Counted from the stretch's first letter, positions 1-9,179 are shown. The stretch is DNA of 64,000 bases from Vibrio sp. 10N.261.45.E2 (GCF_002875705.1 NZ_MCZZ01000127.1:1-64000), one strand, 5' to 3'. Notes: generated from the sequence alone by a model not told the origin. Numbers and translations: made by a program.

Positions 1-12
1 ATGAACCATAAA

Positions 13-40
13 AAAGCCATAGCATGTTCGCTATGGCTTT
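13..40. terminator. Bidirectional hairpin terminator
   Basis: AAAGCCATAGC pairs perfectly with GCTATGGCTTT around a six-base loop. The A-run on the left gives a U-tract on the minus strand, so it should end transcription of the gene that stops at 56. It may also serve a plus-strand gene outside the window. Confidence 0.75.
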
Positions 41-55
41 CTTATTTCAATTTGA

Positions 56-490
56 TTACTTGGTTTGAGTATCCAGCATCACTTGCCAGTATTCACACTT
101 TGCCAAGAACTCTTTTAAATAAAGCTCTGGGTTAGCGAGCTTCTCTCCGCCTTTAACGTCAGCTCCAGTCACACGCCAAAAACCACGAGTGACTAAGTTT
201 CGATGATAAATAAAATCGTTGATTTCATTGGTCTGCAAAGGAAGTTGCTCACCAAACGCTTGTTCGTATCGGCTCAACGTCGAGGCTTGCTCGCTTGGCT
301 TCTCTCTTAAAAAAGTATCCAAATCCAAACCTAATGACTGTTGCTGCTCTTTTGGTAGAGCTTTAGCTAATTTAGAGATAACACTAAACAGAGCCAACTC
401 AACTTTTTGAGACGCTAATAACGACGCACCTAAAAGCGCATGTTCATTGGAAATGTGTTGCTCTGTTGATGAAACGGTTGCTGTTGTCAC
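56..490 (-). CDS. Hypothetical protein, 144 aa
   Basis: I do not recognise a family. The product is a soluble, mostly helical-looking protein with no signal peptide and no membrane segment. The N-terminal half is rich in Ala, Ser, Leu and Glu, and the C-terminal half carries several aromatic residues (FIYHRN, RGFWRVTG, EYWQVML). The start is the ATG at 490, preceded by TTTGAGGTTAACACAGTG, which offers a GAGG at slightly long spacing. It is followed at once by a strong hairpin terminator at 13-40, so it is the last gene of its transcript. The next minus-strand gene lies about 120 nt upstream and may be cotranscribed. Function unknown. Confidence 0.75.
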   Translation of the reverse strand: MTTATVSSTEQHISNEHALLGASLLASQKVELALFSVISKLAKALPKEQQQSLGLDLDTFLREKPSEQASTLSRYEQAFGEQLPLQTNEINDFIYHRNLVTRGFWRVTGADVKGGEKLANPELYLKEFLAKCEYWQVMLDTQTK

Positions 491-570
491 TGTGTTAACC
501 TCAAATAATCATAACGGGTGTTACTGAACTGGATAGAGTCTTTTAATTAAGCTGGATCTTGAGCTTGTCA

Positions 571-624
571 TTAAGAAGAATCTTTTAGCTAAGCAGAGTC
601 TTTCAACTAAGCAGAATCTTTTAG
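571..624 (-). repeat. 18-bp tandem repeat duplicating a gene end (LKDSA-stop, three copies)
   Basis: On the minus strand three consecutive 18-bp units occupy 624-607, 606-589 and 588-571: CTAAAAGATTCTGCTTAG, TTGAAAGACTCTGCTTAG and CTAAAAGATTCTTCTTAA. Each reads Leu-Lys-Asp-Ser-(Ala/Ser)-stop in the frame of the upstream gene, so that gene ends in three in-frame copies of its own last codons and stop. A more decayed copy may lie near 531-547. Confidence 0.85.
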
Positions 625-885
625 CAGAACGCGGTCAGCATCAATAATGGTGAAGCCCGATGCATCTTCATTCTTTTCAACTTGCACTAAACCTTTAAAA
701 CCAATCTGCGACAACTTCTGCGCAAGTTGATCCGGTGCTGTTTCAAAAACAACATTCATAAAAGGCAAAGACTCAGCATCAACAAAACCATGCTCGTTAA
801 ACAGCTCCATTGCTTGAGATAAATGGTCTGAGTCGGTTAATTCGATAATTTCTACAACTTCTTCCAACAACATTTTCGATTCCAT
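607..885 (-). CDS. Small acidic hypothetical protein, about 92 aa
   Basis: Unrecognised small cytoplasmic protein, strongly acidic at the N-terminus (LLEEVVEIIELTDSDHL), with no signal peptide or membrane segment. The pattern of short helices and strands suggests a compact alpha/beta fold, but that is only an impression. The annotated start is the ATG at 885. An alternative ATG at 873 has GGAA six bases upstream and may be the real start, giving 88 aa. The last codons and stop are repeated twice more downstream, in frame, in the tandem repeat at 571-624. Read-through of the first stop would therefore add only six residues. Function unknown. Confidence 0.7.
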   Translation of the reverse strand: MESKMLLEEVVEIIELTDSDHLSQAMELFNEHGFVDAESLPFMNVVFETAPDQLAQKLSQIGFKGLVQVEKNEDASGFTIIDADRVLLKDSA

Positions 886-1107
886 ATTCGCCAGAAAGTG
901 ACTGACACAAGCCGATTATCTTGCTTGCATACATCCCGATGCCCATAGACACCCCTTTAGTAGTAGGGAGATCATAACATATTAATAATCGTAAAATATG
1001 TTTTATTTTTCCTAAGCTATTGGGAATATTAGAAAACAATAGAAAATGGTGAAACATAAGCAACACCAATCGATATCATCGAGAACAACAACTCTAACTT
1101 GAGGTGA

Positions 1108-2892
1108 TCAGGCGACCGTTACTTGAGAGTTGCTCGCTTCCACGATCGATTCCTTCAACAAGCCGGCATAGATACCATTGTGAGCCACCAGCTGTTGATG
1201 ATTACCTTGCTCAACAATTTCACCCTTTTCCAACACCAAAATCGTGTCCGAGTGACGAACGGTACTTAAACGGTGTGCAATCGCAATCACTGTTTTTTCC
1301 TTGAAAAGGCGCTGCATTGCTTTTTGAATCAGGTCTTCGGTGATTGAGTCGACCGAACTGGTCGCCTCATCCAGCATCATCAATTGACCACCCTGCGCAA
1401 CCGCTCGGGCGAATGAAATAAGCTGTGTTTGCCCCACAGACAGGTTGGCTCCATTTTTTTCCAAACAGAAATCATAACCTTGAGGGAGTTGTTCAATAAA
1501 CTTATCGGCATAAACATAACGTGCCGCTTGCTCAACCTCAGTTCTAGATAAATGTGTCTTGCCCAATGCGATATTGAATTGGATGGTCTCTTCAAACAAG
1601 TGCACATCTTGCATCATCATTGAGAACAAATGAGCAGAGTCTTCGCTTGAGATCTGTGACAGCTCAATTCCATTCAACAGAATGCTGCCTTCATAATCTT
1701 GATAGGTTTTAGAGATCAAACGCAGAATCGTCGACTTGCCAGAGCCCGTCGAACCCACAAGTGCGATTTGATGCCCTTTCTCCAATACAAACGAGACATT
1801 CTTTAGAACGTATGGAGAATCGTCTTTGTAACGGAAGCTCACGTTCTTAAACTCAAGGCTCACAAACTGTTCTAGCTGTTTTTCAACCTTGTTAGAGGGC
1901 AGCAGATTACGTCCTTCCTCTTCAGTCGGCTCAACAAACAGCTCTTCAATATGATCAAACGCTGCAAATGAACTCTGAATTGAAGCGATCTGCGAAGTAA
2001 AGTCGCGGATAGGAACAAACACTTTCTCTAAGGTGTTGATGAACGCAATCAACACACCCAAGGTAAGTGCCCCTTCTATCACTTGCTCAGAGCCATACCA
2101 GATCATAACTGCGATGGTGATAGAGGTGATGCCAGAGATAAACGAGAACAAAATCGCATCGTATTTATTTATCTTCTTCTGCGCTTTTAAAAACTCATCG
2201 GTATAGCCTTGGTAGCGTTGTTCTACTTGCTTTTCCGCTCGATACATCTGAACGGTCTTCATACCAAATAAGACTTCTTGCAGAAAGCCAATACCGCGAG
2301 CGAGTGAAGAACGAGTGACCTTATATAGAGCGCGAAGTCGGTTTCTCACATACACCGTCAAGTACATCACTGGCGGCATGATAATCAATACAATCATCGT
2401 TAACTGCCAATCAATGAAGAACATCATCACCAAAAGAGCAATGGTATTAATGCTGTCTTTAACGAGTCCCACAACCGACTGAACGAACGTCTCGCCGATG
2501 GTTTCCAAGTCACTGGTTAGTCGTGAAAGCGTGACACCAATCGGTGTGTTATCAAAATAGCTGCGTGGGAGTTTAAGCACGCGAGCAAACAATACTGAGC
2601 GCATGTCAGTTATCGTATATTGCCCCGTTTTACGCAGGTTATATGAATAAGTGGTATCCACCACATAGCTCGCCACCAGCACGACAACGAGATAGAAGAC
2701 GTACTCAAGCAATCCATCCATATCGCCATGACTCAGTTGTACATCGATCACTTGAATGATCAGCCAAGGGAACAACAAACTCGTGATAACAGAAAGAGGA
2801 AGCATCGCGATACCCAGAATCGCAGAGCCTTTGTATTTCTTAGCAAACTTAAAAAAGTGCTTGAGGTACTTGAGATCAACACCTTTTAACAT
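1108..2892 (-). CDS. ABC exporter half-transporter, ATPase-permease (MdlB-like)
   Basis: This type-I ABC exporter half has six membrane helices in residues 1-310 followed by a nucleotide-binding domain. Visible motifs are Walker A GSTGSGKST (380-388), a variant signature LSVGQ (484-488), Walker B LMMLDE with the catalytic Glu at 509, and the switch His at about 540. Its start overlaps the end of the upstream partner gene by 7 nt, so the two are translationally coupled and probably form a heterodimer of the MdlAB/SmdAB kind. This subunit carries the intact catalytic Glu. Family knowledge points to export of drugs, lipids or peptides; the substrate cannot be read from sequence. The length of 594 aa is typical. 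Confidence 0.9.
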   Translation of the reverse strand: MLKGVDLKYLKHFFKFAKKYKGSAILGIAMLPLSVITSLLFPWLIIQVIDVQLSHGDMDGLLEYVFYLVVVLVASYVVDTTYSYNLRKTGQYTITDMRSVLFARVLKLPRSYFDNTPIGVTLSRLTSDLETIGETFVQSVVGLVKDSINTIALLVMMFFIDWQLTMIVLIIMPPVMYLTVYVRNRLRALYKVTRSSLARGIGFLQEVLFGMKTVQMYRAEKQVEQRYQGYTDEFLKAQKKINKYDAILFSFISGITSITIAVMIWYGSEQVIEGALTLGVLIAFINTLEKVFVPIRDFTSQIASIQSSFAAFDHIEELFVEPTEEEGRNLLPSNKVEKQLEQFVSLEFKNVSFRYKDDSPYVLKNVSFVLEKGHQIALVGSTGSGKSTILRLISKTYQDYEGSILLNGIELSQISSEDSAHLFSMMMQDVHLFEETIQFNIALGKTHLSRTEVEQAARYVYADKFIEQLPQGYDFCLEKNGANLSVGQTQLISFARAVAQGGQLMMLDEATSSVDSITEDLIQKAMQRLFKEKTVIAIAHRLSTVRHSDTILVLEKGEIVEQGNHQQLVAHNGIYAGLLKESIVEASNSQVTVA

Positions 2893-4649
2893 GCTGCAGC
2901 CTCCGTTTCATTCTGCTGTAGTTGCCATGTATCGTAATAGTAATCACACGTTTTCAATAACGTGGCGTGGTCGCCCTTCGCGATCACTTTGCCTTCGTTC
3001 AACACGATGATTTCATCCATATATTCAAGGGCATTCACGCGGTGTGAAACCACAAGAACGGATTGGTTTTCCAAACGCTTAAACAAGCCTTCCAAGATTT
3101 TGCGTTCTGTTTCATAGTCAACAGCCGATAGCACGTTGTCCATGATGATCAGATCGGTGGGTTGTAATAAAGCGCGAGCAATACTCAAGCGCTGCTTCTG
3201 ACCACCTGACAACATGATCCCTTTCTCACCAACCAAGGTTTGATCGCCATGTTCAAAACGAGTGACGTCACTGGCCAACTGGCTAAGCTCCAGTACTTCA
3301 TCCACCTGACTCTTTGCCAAATCCGTATCTAAGCTACCAAAACGGATATTGTCTTCGACGGTTGCAGAAAACAGATAAGGGTCTTGAGTCACGGTTTTCA
3401 CGTAACGGCGCAAGTCACTGCGCGAGAAGCTTGTGACATCTTTGTCGCCAAGGAAAATTGTACCTTTGGGTACGTCTAAATGGTGGTTCAAGCAGTTCAC
3501 TAATGTCGTTTTTCCTGCGCCGATTCCACCTAATACACCCACTTTCTTACCTACTGGAATATCGAAGCTGATGTCATCGAGAATGACACGTTCTTCACCT
3601 GAATAGCTAAAGCTGAGGTTACGAACAGAAAACGTTTTTCCTTTGAGCAATTCAACATCTCGCTCAGACAGTTTGCTTTCATCAAGCTCTGGCACTTTGG
3701 CGTTAAGTATGGTTTGTGCACTTTGAATACCGACCATGCCACGCTGATAAATGGTCGCAATTCGGCCAAGCTGCATCAGCGGCATAGCGAGCAACACGGA
3801 GTAAGTTAGAAAAGCGGTTATCTCACCAAGTGTGAGTTCCTGCCTCATCAACATGAAACCACCCAGACCAAGAATGATAATTTTCATCAGGTCATTGGCA
3901 TAATCGAGCACTGGCATAAAGAAGACTTGGATACGAGTGATCTTAAGACGACATTCAAGCAATAGCTGATTAAGCTTTTCAATTTCCGCCTTCACCCAAG
4001 GAGACATCTGTTGGCTCTTAATCAAATCAATCCCAGATAAGTAACTCATCAACTGAGCAGATAAGTTTTGTAGGCGTTTCATGTGCTCTAAATGCAACGT
4101 TTTCATACGCTTGAAACCCACACGGAAGATCACAAAAGCGATTGAGATAGGAATAATCGAATACAGTGTGAGTTCAGGCGATATGCGCCACATGTAAAGA
4201 GGCGTCAGCGACAAAGCAAGCAATGCATTGAAGAACTGCAAGAAACCGACACCAAACATCAGTCGAATACCACTAAGGTCATTATTGATAATCGAGATCA
4301 ATCGACCTGAAGCAAAGCGTTCGTGAAAACTGCTCGGTAAGCGATTCAGCTTTTGTAAAAGGGTGCTTTTGAGCGCAGCCTCTGTAATTCGCCCCGGATT
4401 AAGCGCATAAATACGAGACAAAATCCTCACTACCACCATTGCAACCGACATACCAACGACAATCCAAACATAAGTTTGAAGCTGTTGGTGGCCTGTTGAA
4501 GAGGCATCATCAATCAAATCTATCGCCAATTGAATATAACGAGGGATCTCTACTTGTAACCAGTTGACGAGGAAAATGAACACAATCGCGAGTAAGTACG
4601 AGGTGCGATTCATGCGCAGGTAATGGGCAACAAACTGTCTTTTATTCAT
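2886..4649 (-). CDS. ABC exporter half-transporter with degenerate Walker B (MdlA-like)
   Basis: First gene of the exporter pair, 587 aa, with an N-terminal six-helix membrane domain and a C-terminal ATPase domain. Motifs are Walker A GGIGAGKTT (374-382), canonical signature LSGGQ (480-484), Walker B LIIMD (500-504) and switch His at about 535. The residue after the Walker B Asp is Asn 505 where an active ATPase has Glu. The partner at 1108-2892 has the Glu but a variant signature motif. This complementary asymmetry is expected of a heterodimeric exporter with one degenerate ATP site. The promoter presumably lies in the 220-nt gap upstream. The substrate is unknown. Confidence 0.9.
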   Translation of the reverse strand: MNKRQFVAHYLRMNRTSYLLAIVFIFLVNWLQVEIPRYIQLAIDLIDDASSTGHQQLQTYVWIVVGMSVAMVVVRILSRIYALNPGRITEAALKSTLLQKLNRLPSSFHERFASGRLISIINNDLSGIRLMFGVGFLQFFNALLALSLTPLYMWRISPELTLYSIIPISIAFVIFRVGFKRMKTLHLEHMKRLQNLSAQLMSYLSGIDLIKSQQMSPWVKAEIEKLNQLLLECRLKITRIQVFFMPVLDYANDLMKIIILGLGGFMLMRQELTLGEITAFLTYSVLLAMPLMQLGRIATIYQRGMVGIQSAQTILNAKVPELDESKLSERDVELLKGKTFSVRNLSFSYSGEERVILDDISFDIPVGKKVGVLGGIGAGKTTLVNCLNHHLDVPKGTIFLGDKDVTSFSRSDLRRYVKTVTQDPYLFSATVEDNIRFGSLDTDLAKSQVDEVLELSQLASDVTRFEHGDQTLVGEKGIMLSGGQKQRLSIARALLQPTDLIIMDNVLSAVDYETERKILEGLFKRLENQSVLVVSHRVNALEYMDEIIVLNEGKVIAKGDHATLLKTCDYYYDTWQLQQNETEAAAC

Positions 4650-4821
4650 AGTATTCTTTGTTTAGGGCAGGCTCACAGCGAGATTTAGCGACATGACCGG
4701 GCAGTATAACTAGATAGGGCCATCGCTGAGGTAAAGATACATCAAAAACACTTAGTTGACAATATCAACCATATTTAATACTTGATTCCGATATGACATT
4801 TTCGCATTGCTAGAAAAAACT

Positions 4822-4843
4822 TTGCCGCCAAAAATGGCGGCAA
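4822..4843 (-). terminator. Rho-independent terminator for the LruC/lipoprotein pair
   Basis: TTGCCGCCA and TGGCGGCAA form a perfect nine-base-pair stem with a four-base loop. On the minus strand the stem is followed closely by AGTTTTTT, so it ends transcription of the lipoprotein gene that stops at 4871. Confidence 0.8.
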
Positions 4844-4870
4844 GTATTTTACTGATTAAGAACGGTGGCT

Positions 4871-5377
4871 TTAAAGAACAACGTCTACCTGATCATTGTC
4901 GATGTCGATTGAACGTTTTACTTCGCTTCCCATTGCTGATGGATACCACACCTCAACCCAAACTTTATCGACATGGTTTGGAAGAAGCAGCGTTGTTGAG
5001 AAATCGCTACTGTCGTTAATTGGAACTCTCAATACTTGGGAGGTGTAATCGACGACATCATCGTTAAAATCAGTGTAAAGACTCATAAAGCCCCTTGAGC
5101 TTTGTGAGCTCGCAACATCCACAGTCACTTTCACTTCTCTCTCGGTTGAAAAATCAAAACCTTCGGGTATCGACAGCTCAACTGACTTCATTGCAGGAGC
5201 TACACTAGACGTCACTGTTGTATTGCTCACAGTCGTTCTGTTACCTGACGATGGCCCATTTGATGGTGGTGCAACAGAACTAGGTGTTGAAGCGGTTGAG
5301 CCACCACCACCTCCTCCACCACAAGCGGTAAGGAAGATGACAGTTACACTGGTTAGCATTAGGTTGGTTAATTTCAT
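4871..5377 (-). CDS. Glycine-rich N-terminus lipoprotein, 168 aa, unknown function
   Basis: The start is placed at the ATG at 5377 because AAGGAGGA lies just upstream; a longer frame would run into the preceding gene. The product opens with a lipoprotein signal peptide ending LTAC, and the lipidated Cys is followed by seven glycines and a Ser/Thr/Pro-rich linker to about residue 60. The remaining 110 residues look like a beta-rich domain (KSVELSIPEGFDF, REVKVTVDVA, DKVWVEVWYP). It begins 13 nt after the LruC-domain gene and shares its terminator, so the two are one operon and may act together at the cell surface. No enzymatic motif is seen. Confidence 0.8.
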   Translation of the reverse strand: MKLTNLMLTSVTVIFLTACGGGGGGGSTASTPSSVAPPSNGPSSGNRTTVSNTTVTSSVAPAMKSVELSIPEGFDFSTEREVKVTVDVASSQSSRGFMSLYTDFNDDVVDYTSQVLRVPINDSSDFSTTLLLPNHVDKVWVEVWYPSAMGSEVKRSIDIDNDQVDVVL

Positions 5378-5390
5378 AAATCCTCCTTGA

Positions 5391-7502
5391 TTAATCTTCA
5401 GTTGACCACGTTTTTTCAGAATTCGGGTTCTGATACCACGTTGGTTTCGAGGTACCACCAGAGGTCGCCCATTCGGCAAATTCTGGGTAAGCTTCACTGA
5501 TATCGATGTACTCTGATGGATGATTCCAAGGAGATGAAATTAAGATACCCCAAGGCATGTTTTGTGTAGTTCGGTAGTACTTATCGCTAGATGGATCTGA
5601 ATCGTCTTGTGCAATACCGTAGAAGTCACTGACTAACGTGCCACGTGACGTTGGTGGGAAATCGGCTGTATGGATTTCCAAGTCTTTACCCGGCGATGTA
5701 GCAAAACTATCACCGTGATATTGGCCTTCTCCCGGACCGAAGATGAACGGGTCAAAACCACTCAATGGCATCAGTGAACTTACTGTTGGCTCACTACCAG
5801 AAGCAAAAGGTAAAGAAATGCTGAATGTCATTTGGTCAGCTTCTAAACTTGGACTGCAAGAAGGGTTAGTGCGGTGGAACATACACTCGCCGTGAATCGG
5901 CAGATCATTTTTTAGATTCAACGAAGCAACCACTACAAGATCTCCACCTGGTGATGCTACGCTCTTATCCTCACCAGTAAATGGCGAAATATTAACTCTT
6001 GTCGCGCCATTCTTTTGCACTCGAGCCGTTTGAAGATCGATGTCTGACTCAGCAAAACCATCAAGCTTCCACCCCAAACCATTACCGTAAGAAGCGCCGT
6101 ATGCCATTATGGTACCCGTAATATCCATTCGAAGTACGACATCGTCCTTACTTAAAATGGTTGTGCGGTAATAAACCACAACGTCATTTAGGTCGAAGTC
6201 ACCCACTTCAGGCCAGTTATCCTCGAAAGCCGCGGTGTAGTAATTTGAGTGTTGAACTGTTGTGCCAGGATCAGTGACATTGAACACGTAGTCCTCAACT
6301 TCACCATCGCCAACGTAACCGTCGCTTGGAATATTAGGGCTACTCGCTAGACGGAATCGGGTTTGTACTGCACCAACGGCAGCATCGTCACCTACTCGAA
6401 TCGGGACAACTTGACTTCCATCGACAACTGAATGGTTTTTCAAAATTTGCTCATCATCTTCAAATGAGCCATTCATATCCCAATCAGCCCAAGCTTGCAG
6501 GTAGCCGCTCCCCACAACATTGACATTAATCAGGCTGTCTAGGCCGATTTCCAGATTCGTCAACAATGCGACACCGTCATCATCGTTTCCACCAACATCT
6601 AAATCGTCACCGTTTGATGACGCGCCAGGTTGACCATCACTATCGGCATCAATACTAGCGCCTAAATACAAGGTCGAAGAGATAGCATGCTCAGCACCGT
6701 TGCTCGCTTGTAACGTCCCATAGCTATTAGGAGCATCACCAAAGTCGGATTCGTCTGAACTTTCAATAGGCGTAGTAAAGCCGGTCAAGTCCCAGTTTCC
6801 ATCAAATGCTGAGAAAATCGGATTCGGAAAACTACTACTGCTGCTCGTGACTGTTTCAAATTGCAGCGTAACGATGGACGTATTTTTGTAGGTAAATTTA
6901 ACCGCACCTGATGTGTCAGTTTCGGAATAGTTCGTACCAGGGCCTGTGAACAGCACCGATGTTCCATCAGCACTCTCTTCGGCAGTCAAACTCGCGCTAG
7001 CACCACCAAGCTGGTAACTGTAGAAACCTTCACTTTTAAATACTCTGACTTGCTCAGACTGAACAGGTTCACCATCAATGTCGTAACCGATCATATCGAA
7101 CTCGGGCAACGTGTAAGGTTCAGAGAAGGTACCAGATAGGCTATCAGTCCCATCATAAAATTCGAAAGTGTAGATGAGCCCCGCAGAGCCCGCTGAATTA
7201 GTTTGATACAGGAAACCAATGTCTCCAGACGGCTGGGTTGAACCCTCTTTGTAATTTGGAGCATGAAACACAAAGGTAGCATCACCGAAAACGCTACTCG
7301 ATACCTTGGCGTCAATGATCTTTCCATCGTGTGTACCAACGTTGAGAAAGTGCATTACTGCTCCATCGTAGGTTGAACCTGCCCATCCGCTGCTACCATT
7401 CGTAGACTCTATATGGTTGGAGAAGTCCAAATCCACCGACGTTGCGTAGGTTGGGACACTGACTGCTGCCGTCAGGAGATATATAACTTGCTTGTATTTC
7501 AT
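5391..7502 (-). CDS. Secreted GEVED and LruC domain-containing protein, 703 aa
   Basis: The start at 7502 follows a GAGG and opens directly on a Sec signal peptide (MKYKQVIYLLTAAVSVPTYA). Residues 20-245 are a beta-rich N-terminal domain with no family I can name. A GEVED module spans about 253-410, recognisable from DFGDAP, ADWDMNGSF and GDGEVEDY, with many Asp residues that suggest calcium binding. From about 420 onward is an LruC-type domain (FEDNWPEVGDFDLNDVVV). Such proteins are exported and thought to be surface or matrix proteins. The glycine-rich lipoprotein follows after 13 nt. The domain calls are made from motif memory; the biological role is unknown. Confidence 0.85.
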   Translation of the reverse strand: MKYKQVIYLLTAAVSVPTYATSVDLDFSNHIESTNGSSGWAGSTYDGAVMHFLNVGTHDGKIIDAKVSSSVFGDATFVFHAPNYKEGSTQPSGDIGFLYQTNSAGSAGLIYTFEFYDGTDSLSGTFSEPYTLPEFDMIGYDIDGEPVQSEQVRVFKSEGFYSYQLGGASASLTAEESADGTSVLFTGPGTNYSETDTSGAVKFTYKNTSIVTLQFETVTSSSSSFPNPIFSAFDGNWDLTGFTTPIESSDESDFGDAPNSYGTLQASNGAEHAISSTLYLGASIDADSDGQPGASSNGDDLDVGGNDDDGVALLTNLEIGLDSLINVNVVGSGYLQAWADWDMNGSFEDDEQILKNHSVVDGSQVVPIRVGDDAAVGAVQTRFRLASSPNIPSDGYVGDGEVEDYVFNVTDPGTTVQHSNYYTAAFEDNWPEVGDFDLNDVVVYYRTTILSKDDVVLRMDITGTIMAYGASYGNGLGWKLDGFAESDIDLQTARVQKNGATRVNISPFTGEDKSVASPGGDLVVVASLNLKNDLPIHGECMFHRTNPSCSPSLEADQMTFSISLPFASGSEPTVSSLMPLSGFDPFIFGPGEGQYHGDSFATSPGKDLEIHTADFPPTSRGTLVSDFYGIAQDDSDPSSDKYYRTTQNMPWGILISSPWNHPSEYIDISEAYPEFAEWATSGGTSKPTWYQNPNSEKTWSTED

Positions 7503-8102
7503 AGTAAACCTCGACTTCTTCTTCGCATGAGCGATTTCCTTGAAAAGTACGTGAACTCTGAACGGCAAGTTAAAAATCTTAGTTAACCCTGAAACGAAAC
7601 AATCTATATGTTCAATTATTGGTTTCGTGCCGATAAAGCGAGTCGCCTCAAGTAAAAAAGCAAAAGAGAAGCCAAGTTTTCATAAACTAAAAATAAAGTT
7701 TAACTCTATGAAAAATTAGGATTATTTTATTAATTTAAATTTCCAATGAGATTAATACGATCTTTTCTTCAAAATAAGAATCAAATTGATGGAAGGTCAG
7801 TCAACTTGAAAGACAGTGAGATCGAGCTGCGTTTAACGCTTTGTGGAAACGAAGTAGATTTGTTGAGAAAGTGGAGAAATATTGATTAAACACGCAAACT
7901 TTAGCGTTCAGAAAACGAACAGAAGTTAGGAAGTAAAAAGGTAGGAATTGTCATTCGCTATAGTTAGCAAAACTGTTTAAAAGTTGGTGAACTTTAAACA
8001 GTTTTAACAGTTCAAATCTTCAATTTTACTCGCTTATCTATACAAAGCTTTACCATAAACGAGCTATTTAATTGCAAGGTATTTGATGTGAAGAGCTAGG
8101 AG
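7503..8102. other. Long AT-rich intergenic region
   Basis: About 600 bases separate the start of the LruC gene from the end of the NUDIX gene; both are on the minus strand. It is AT-rich and should contain the promoter of the LruC/lipoprotein operon. The only clear structure is the hairpin at 7969-8005. I see no convincing reading frame or RNA gene. Confidence 0.6.
7969..8005. terminator. AT-rich hairpin, probable terminator of the NUDIX gene
   Basis: The arm AAAACTGTTTAAAAGTT pairs with AACTTTAAACAGTTTT around GGTG, with one bulged base. The outer ends give U-rich tails on both strands. It lies about 100 nt beyond the stop at 8103, so the assignment is reasonable but the low GC makes termination weak. 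Confidence 0.5.
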
Positions 8103-8621
8103 TTACAACATTTCTTTTGCGATTAGGTGGAGTAAAAAGGTTTCACGCTCAATACTCATCCCCTTCTTAGGGCTCTCTGCCATCGTCTTTTCGTTGTGAG
8201 CGATAGCTTCATGGATATTCATCCACACCGGTTTCATTCCGTTTTTCACTTCATAGTCTTCGTAGGCCGTTTCACCAAGCTCGCGATCAATTTTGCATGA
8301 GTAGCAGTAAGAGATCATATGCATTATATCTGCATCGTCTTTATACCAAGGGCGAAACTCTTCAAAAATACCGAACGGCTTGATGCTGTGGATATTCTTA
8401 GCGCCAGTCTCTTCTTCTAGCTCACGAACCATACCTGCGATCACATCTTCCCCTTCATCCAAACCACCACCGGGAATGGTGTAGTCGTGGTAACGCTCTG
8501 TATAAAGCATCAGAATATCTTCCCCATCTAACACAATGGCACGGGCAGCGTTACGCTTATAGACCGTTTTATTGTCTAGGTGATCGATATCAGGGTGGAT
8601 GGTTGTTTTAAGGTGTCTCAT
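8103..8621 (-). CDS. NUDIX hydrolase, 172 aa
   Basis: A complete Nudix box is visible at about residues 53-75: GGLDEGED, then MVRELEEETGA, fitting Gx5Ex7REUxEExGU with the metal-binding glutamates in place. The family hydrolyses nucleoside diphosphates linked to another moiety; the substrate here cannot be predicted. The fold starts after about 30 residues of N-terminal extension, and there is no signal peptide, so the protein is cytoplasmic. The ATG at 8621 is the natural start. The gene is monocistronic, with about 300 nt to the divergent lipoprotein gene and a candidate terminator hairpin downstream. Confidence 0.9.
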   Translation of the reverse strand: MRHLKTTIHPDIDHLDNKTVYKRNAARAIVLDGEDILMLYTERYHDYTIPGGGLDEGEDVIAGMVRELEEETGAKNIHSIKPFGIFEEFRPWYKDDADIMHMISYCYSCKIDRELGETAYEDYEVKNGMKPVWMNIHEAIAHNEKTMAESPKKGMSIERETFLLHLIAKEML

Positions 8622-8924
8622 GATTCTGACCGCTCTACTAAATTTGGCGGCATCATATCATAACCATCAATAGATTCGAGGTTCACAACCTCCAACAAGA
8701 GCTTATCGGACGGGGATGTTCCAACTGAACCTTGAATCAACTTAGCTTGATCTAGCACTCAAAAAGTAGTTAAACATGGAGAAATATCAACCTATTTCAA
8801 TATCTTGACCAAATTAGAACAACCTTTTCTGAAATCTAAAATATACTAATTTCATAGAGCTTCTCATTTGGTTCTGTAGAACTTTAACGTATTTACTTAT
8901 CGAGTTATCACGTAGGAGATAAAC

Positions 8925-9179
8925 ATGAAGAAAATTGGTTTGATGGCTGTATGTGCCGTTGTATTAGGCGGTTGTGCAAACGACTATGCAGAATATAGCG
9001 AAGGCCAACGTGTTTCAGTCGCTAATCCAGCAGCGGTTTATTGTGTTCAACAGGACGGTGAACTAGACACGGTTACTGAAAACAATCAACGTACAACTTA
9101 CTGTGTATTCGATGACGGTGAGCGCATTGAACAGTGGGAGTACTACCGCAATAACCATGAGCAAGAAACTGAAAAGTAA
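8925..9179 (+). CDS. Small DUF333-type lipoprotein, 84 aa
   Basis: The sequence opens with a lipoprotein signal (MKKIGLMAVCAVVLGGCAND), with lipidation at Cys17. The mature part contains NPAAVYCVQQDGELDTV and RTTYCVFDDGERIEQWEYY, the pattern of the DUF333 family, small periplasmic or outer-membrane lipoproteins annotated only loosely as putative hemolysins. Two further cysteines could form a disulfide. The start has GTAGGAGATAAAC upstream, a strong ribosome binding site. It stands alone between divergent and downstream genes. The molecular function is unknown. Confidence 0.85.
   Translation: MKKIGLMAVCAVVLGGCANDYAEYSEGQRVSVANPAAVYCVQQDGELDTVTENNQRTTYCVFDDGERIEQWEYYRNNHEQETEK

Noticed and set aside
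797-1069. Overlapping minus-strand frame of 90 codons
   Set aside because: It overlaps the acidic small gene in another frame, begins in AT-rich DNA, lacks a ribosome binding site and resembles no protein.
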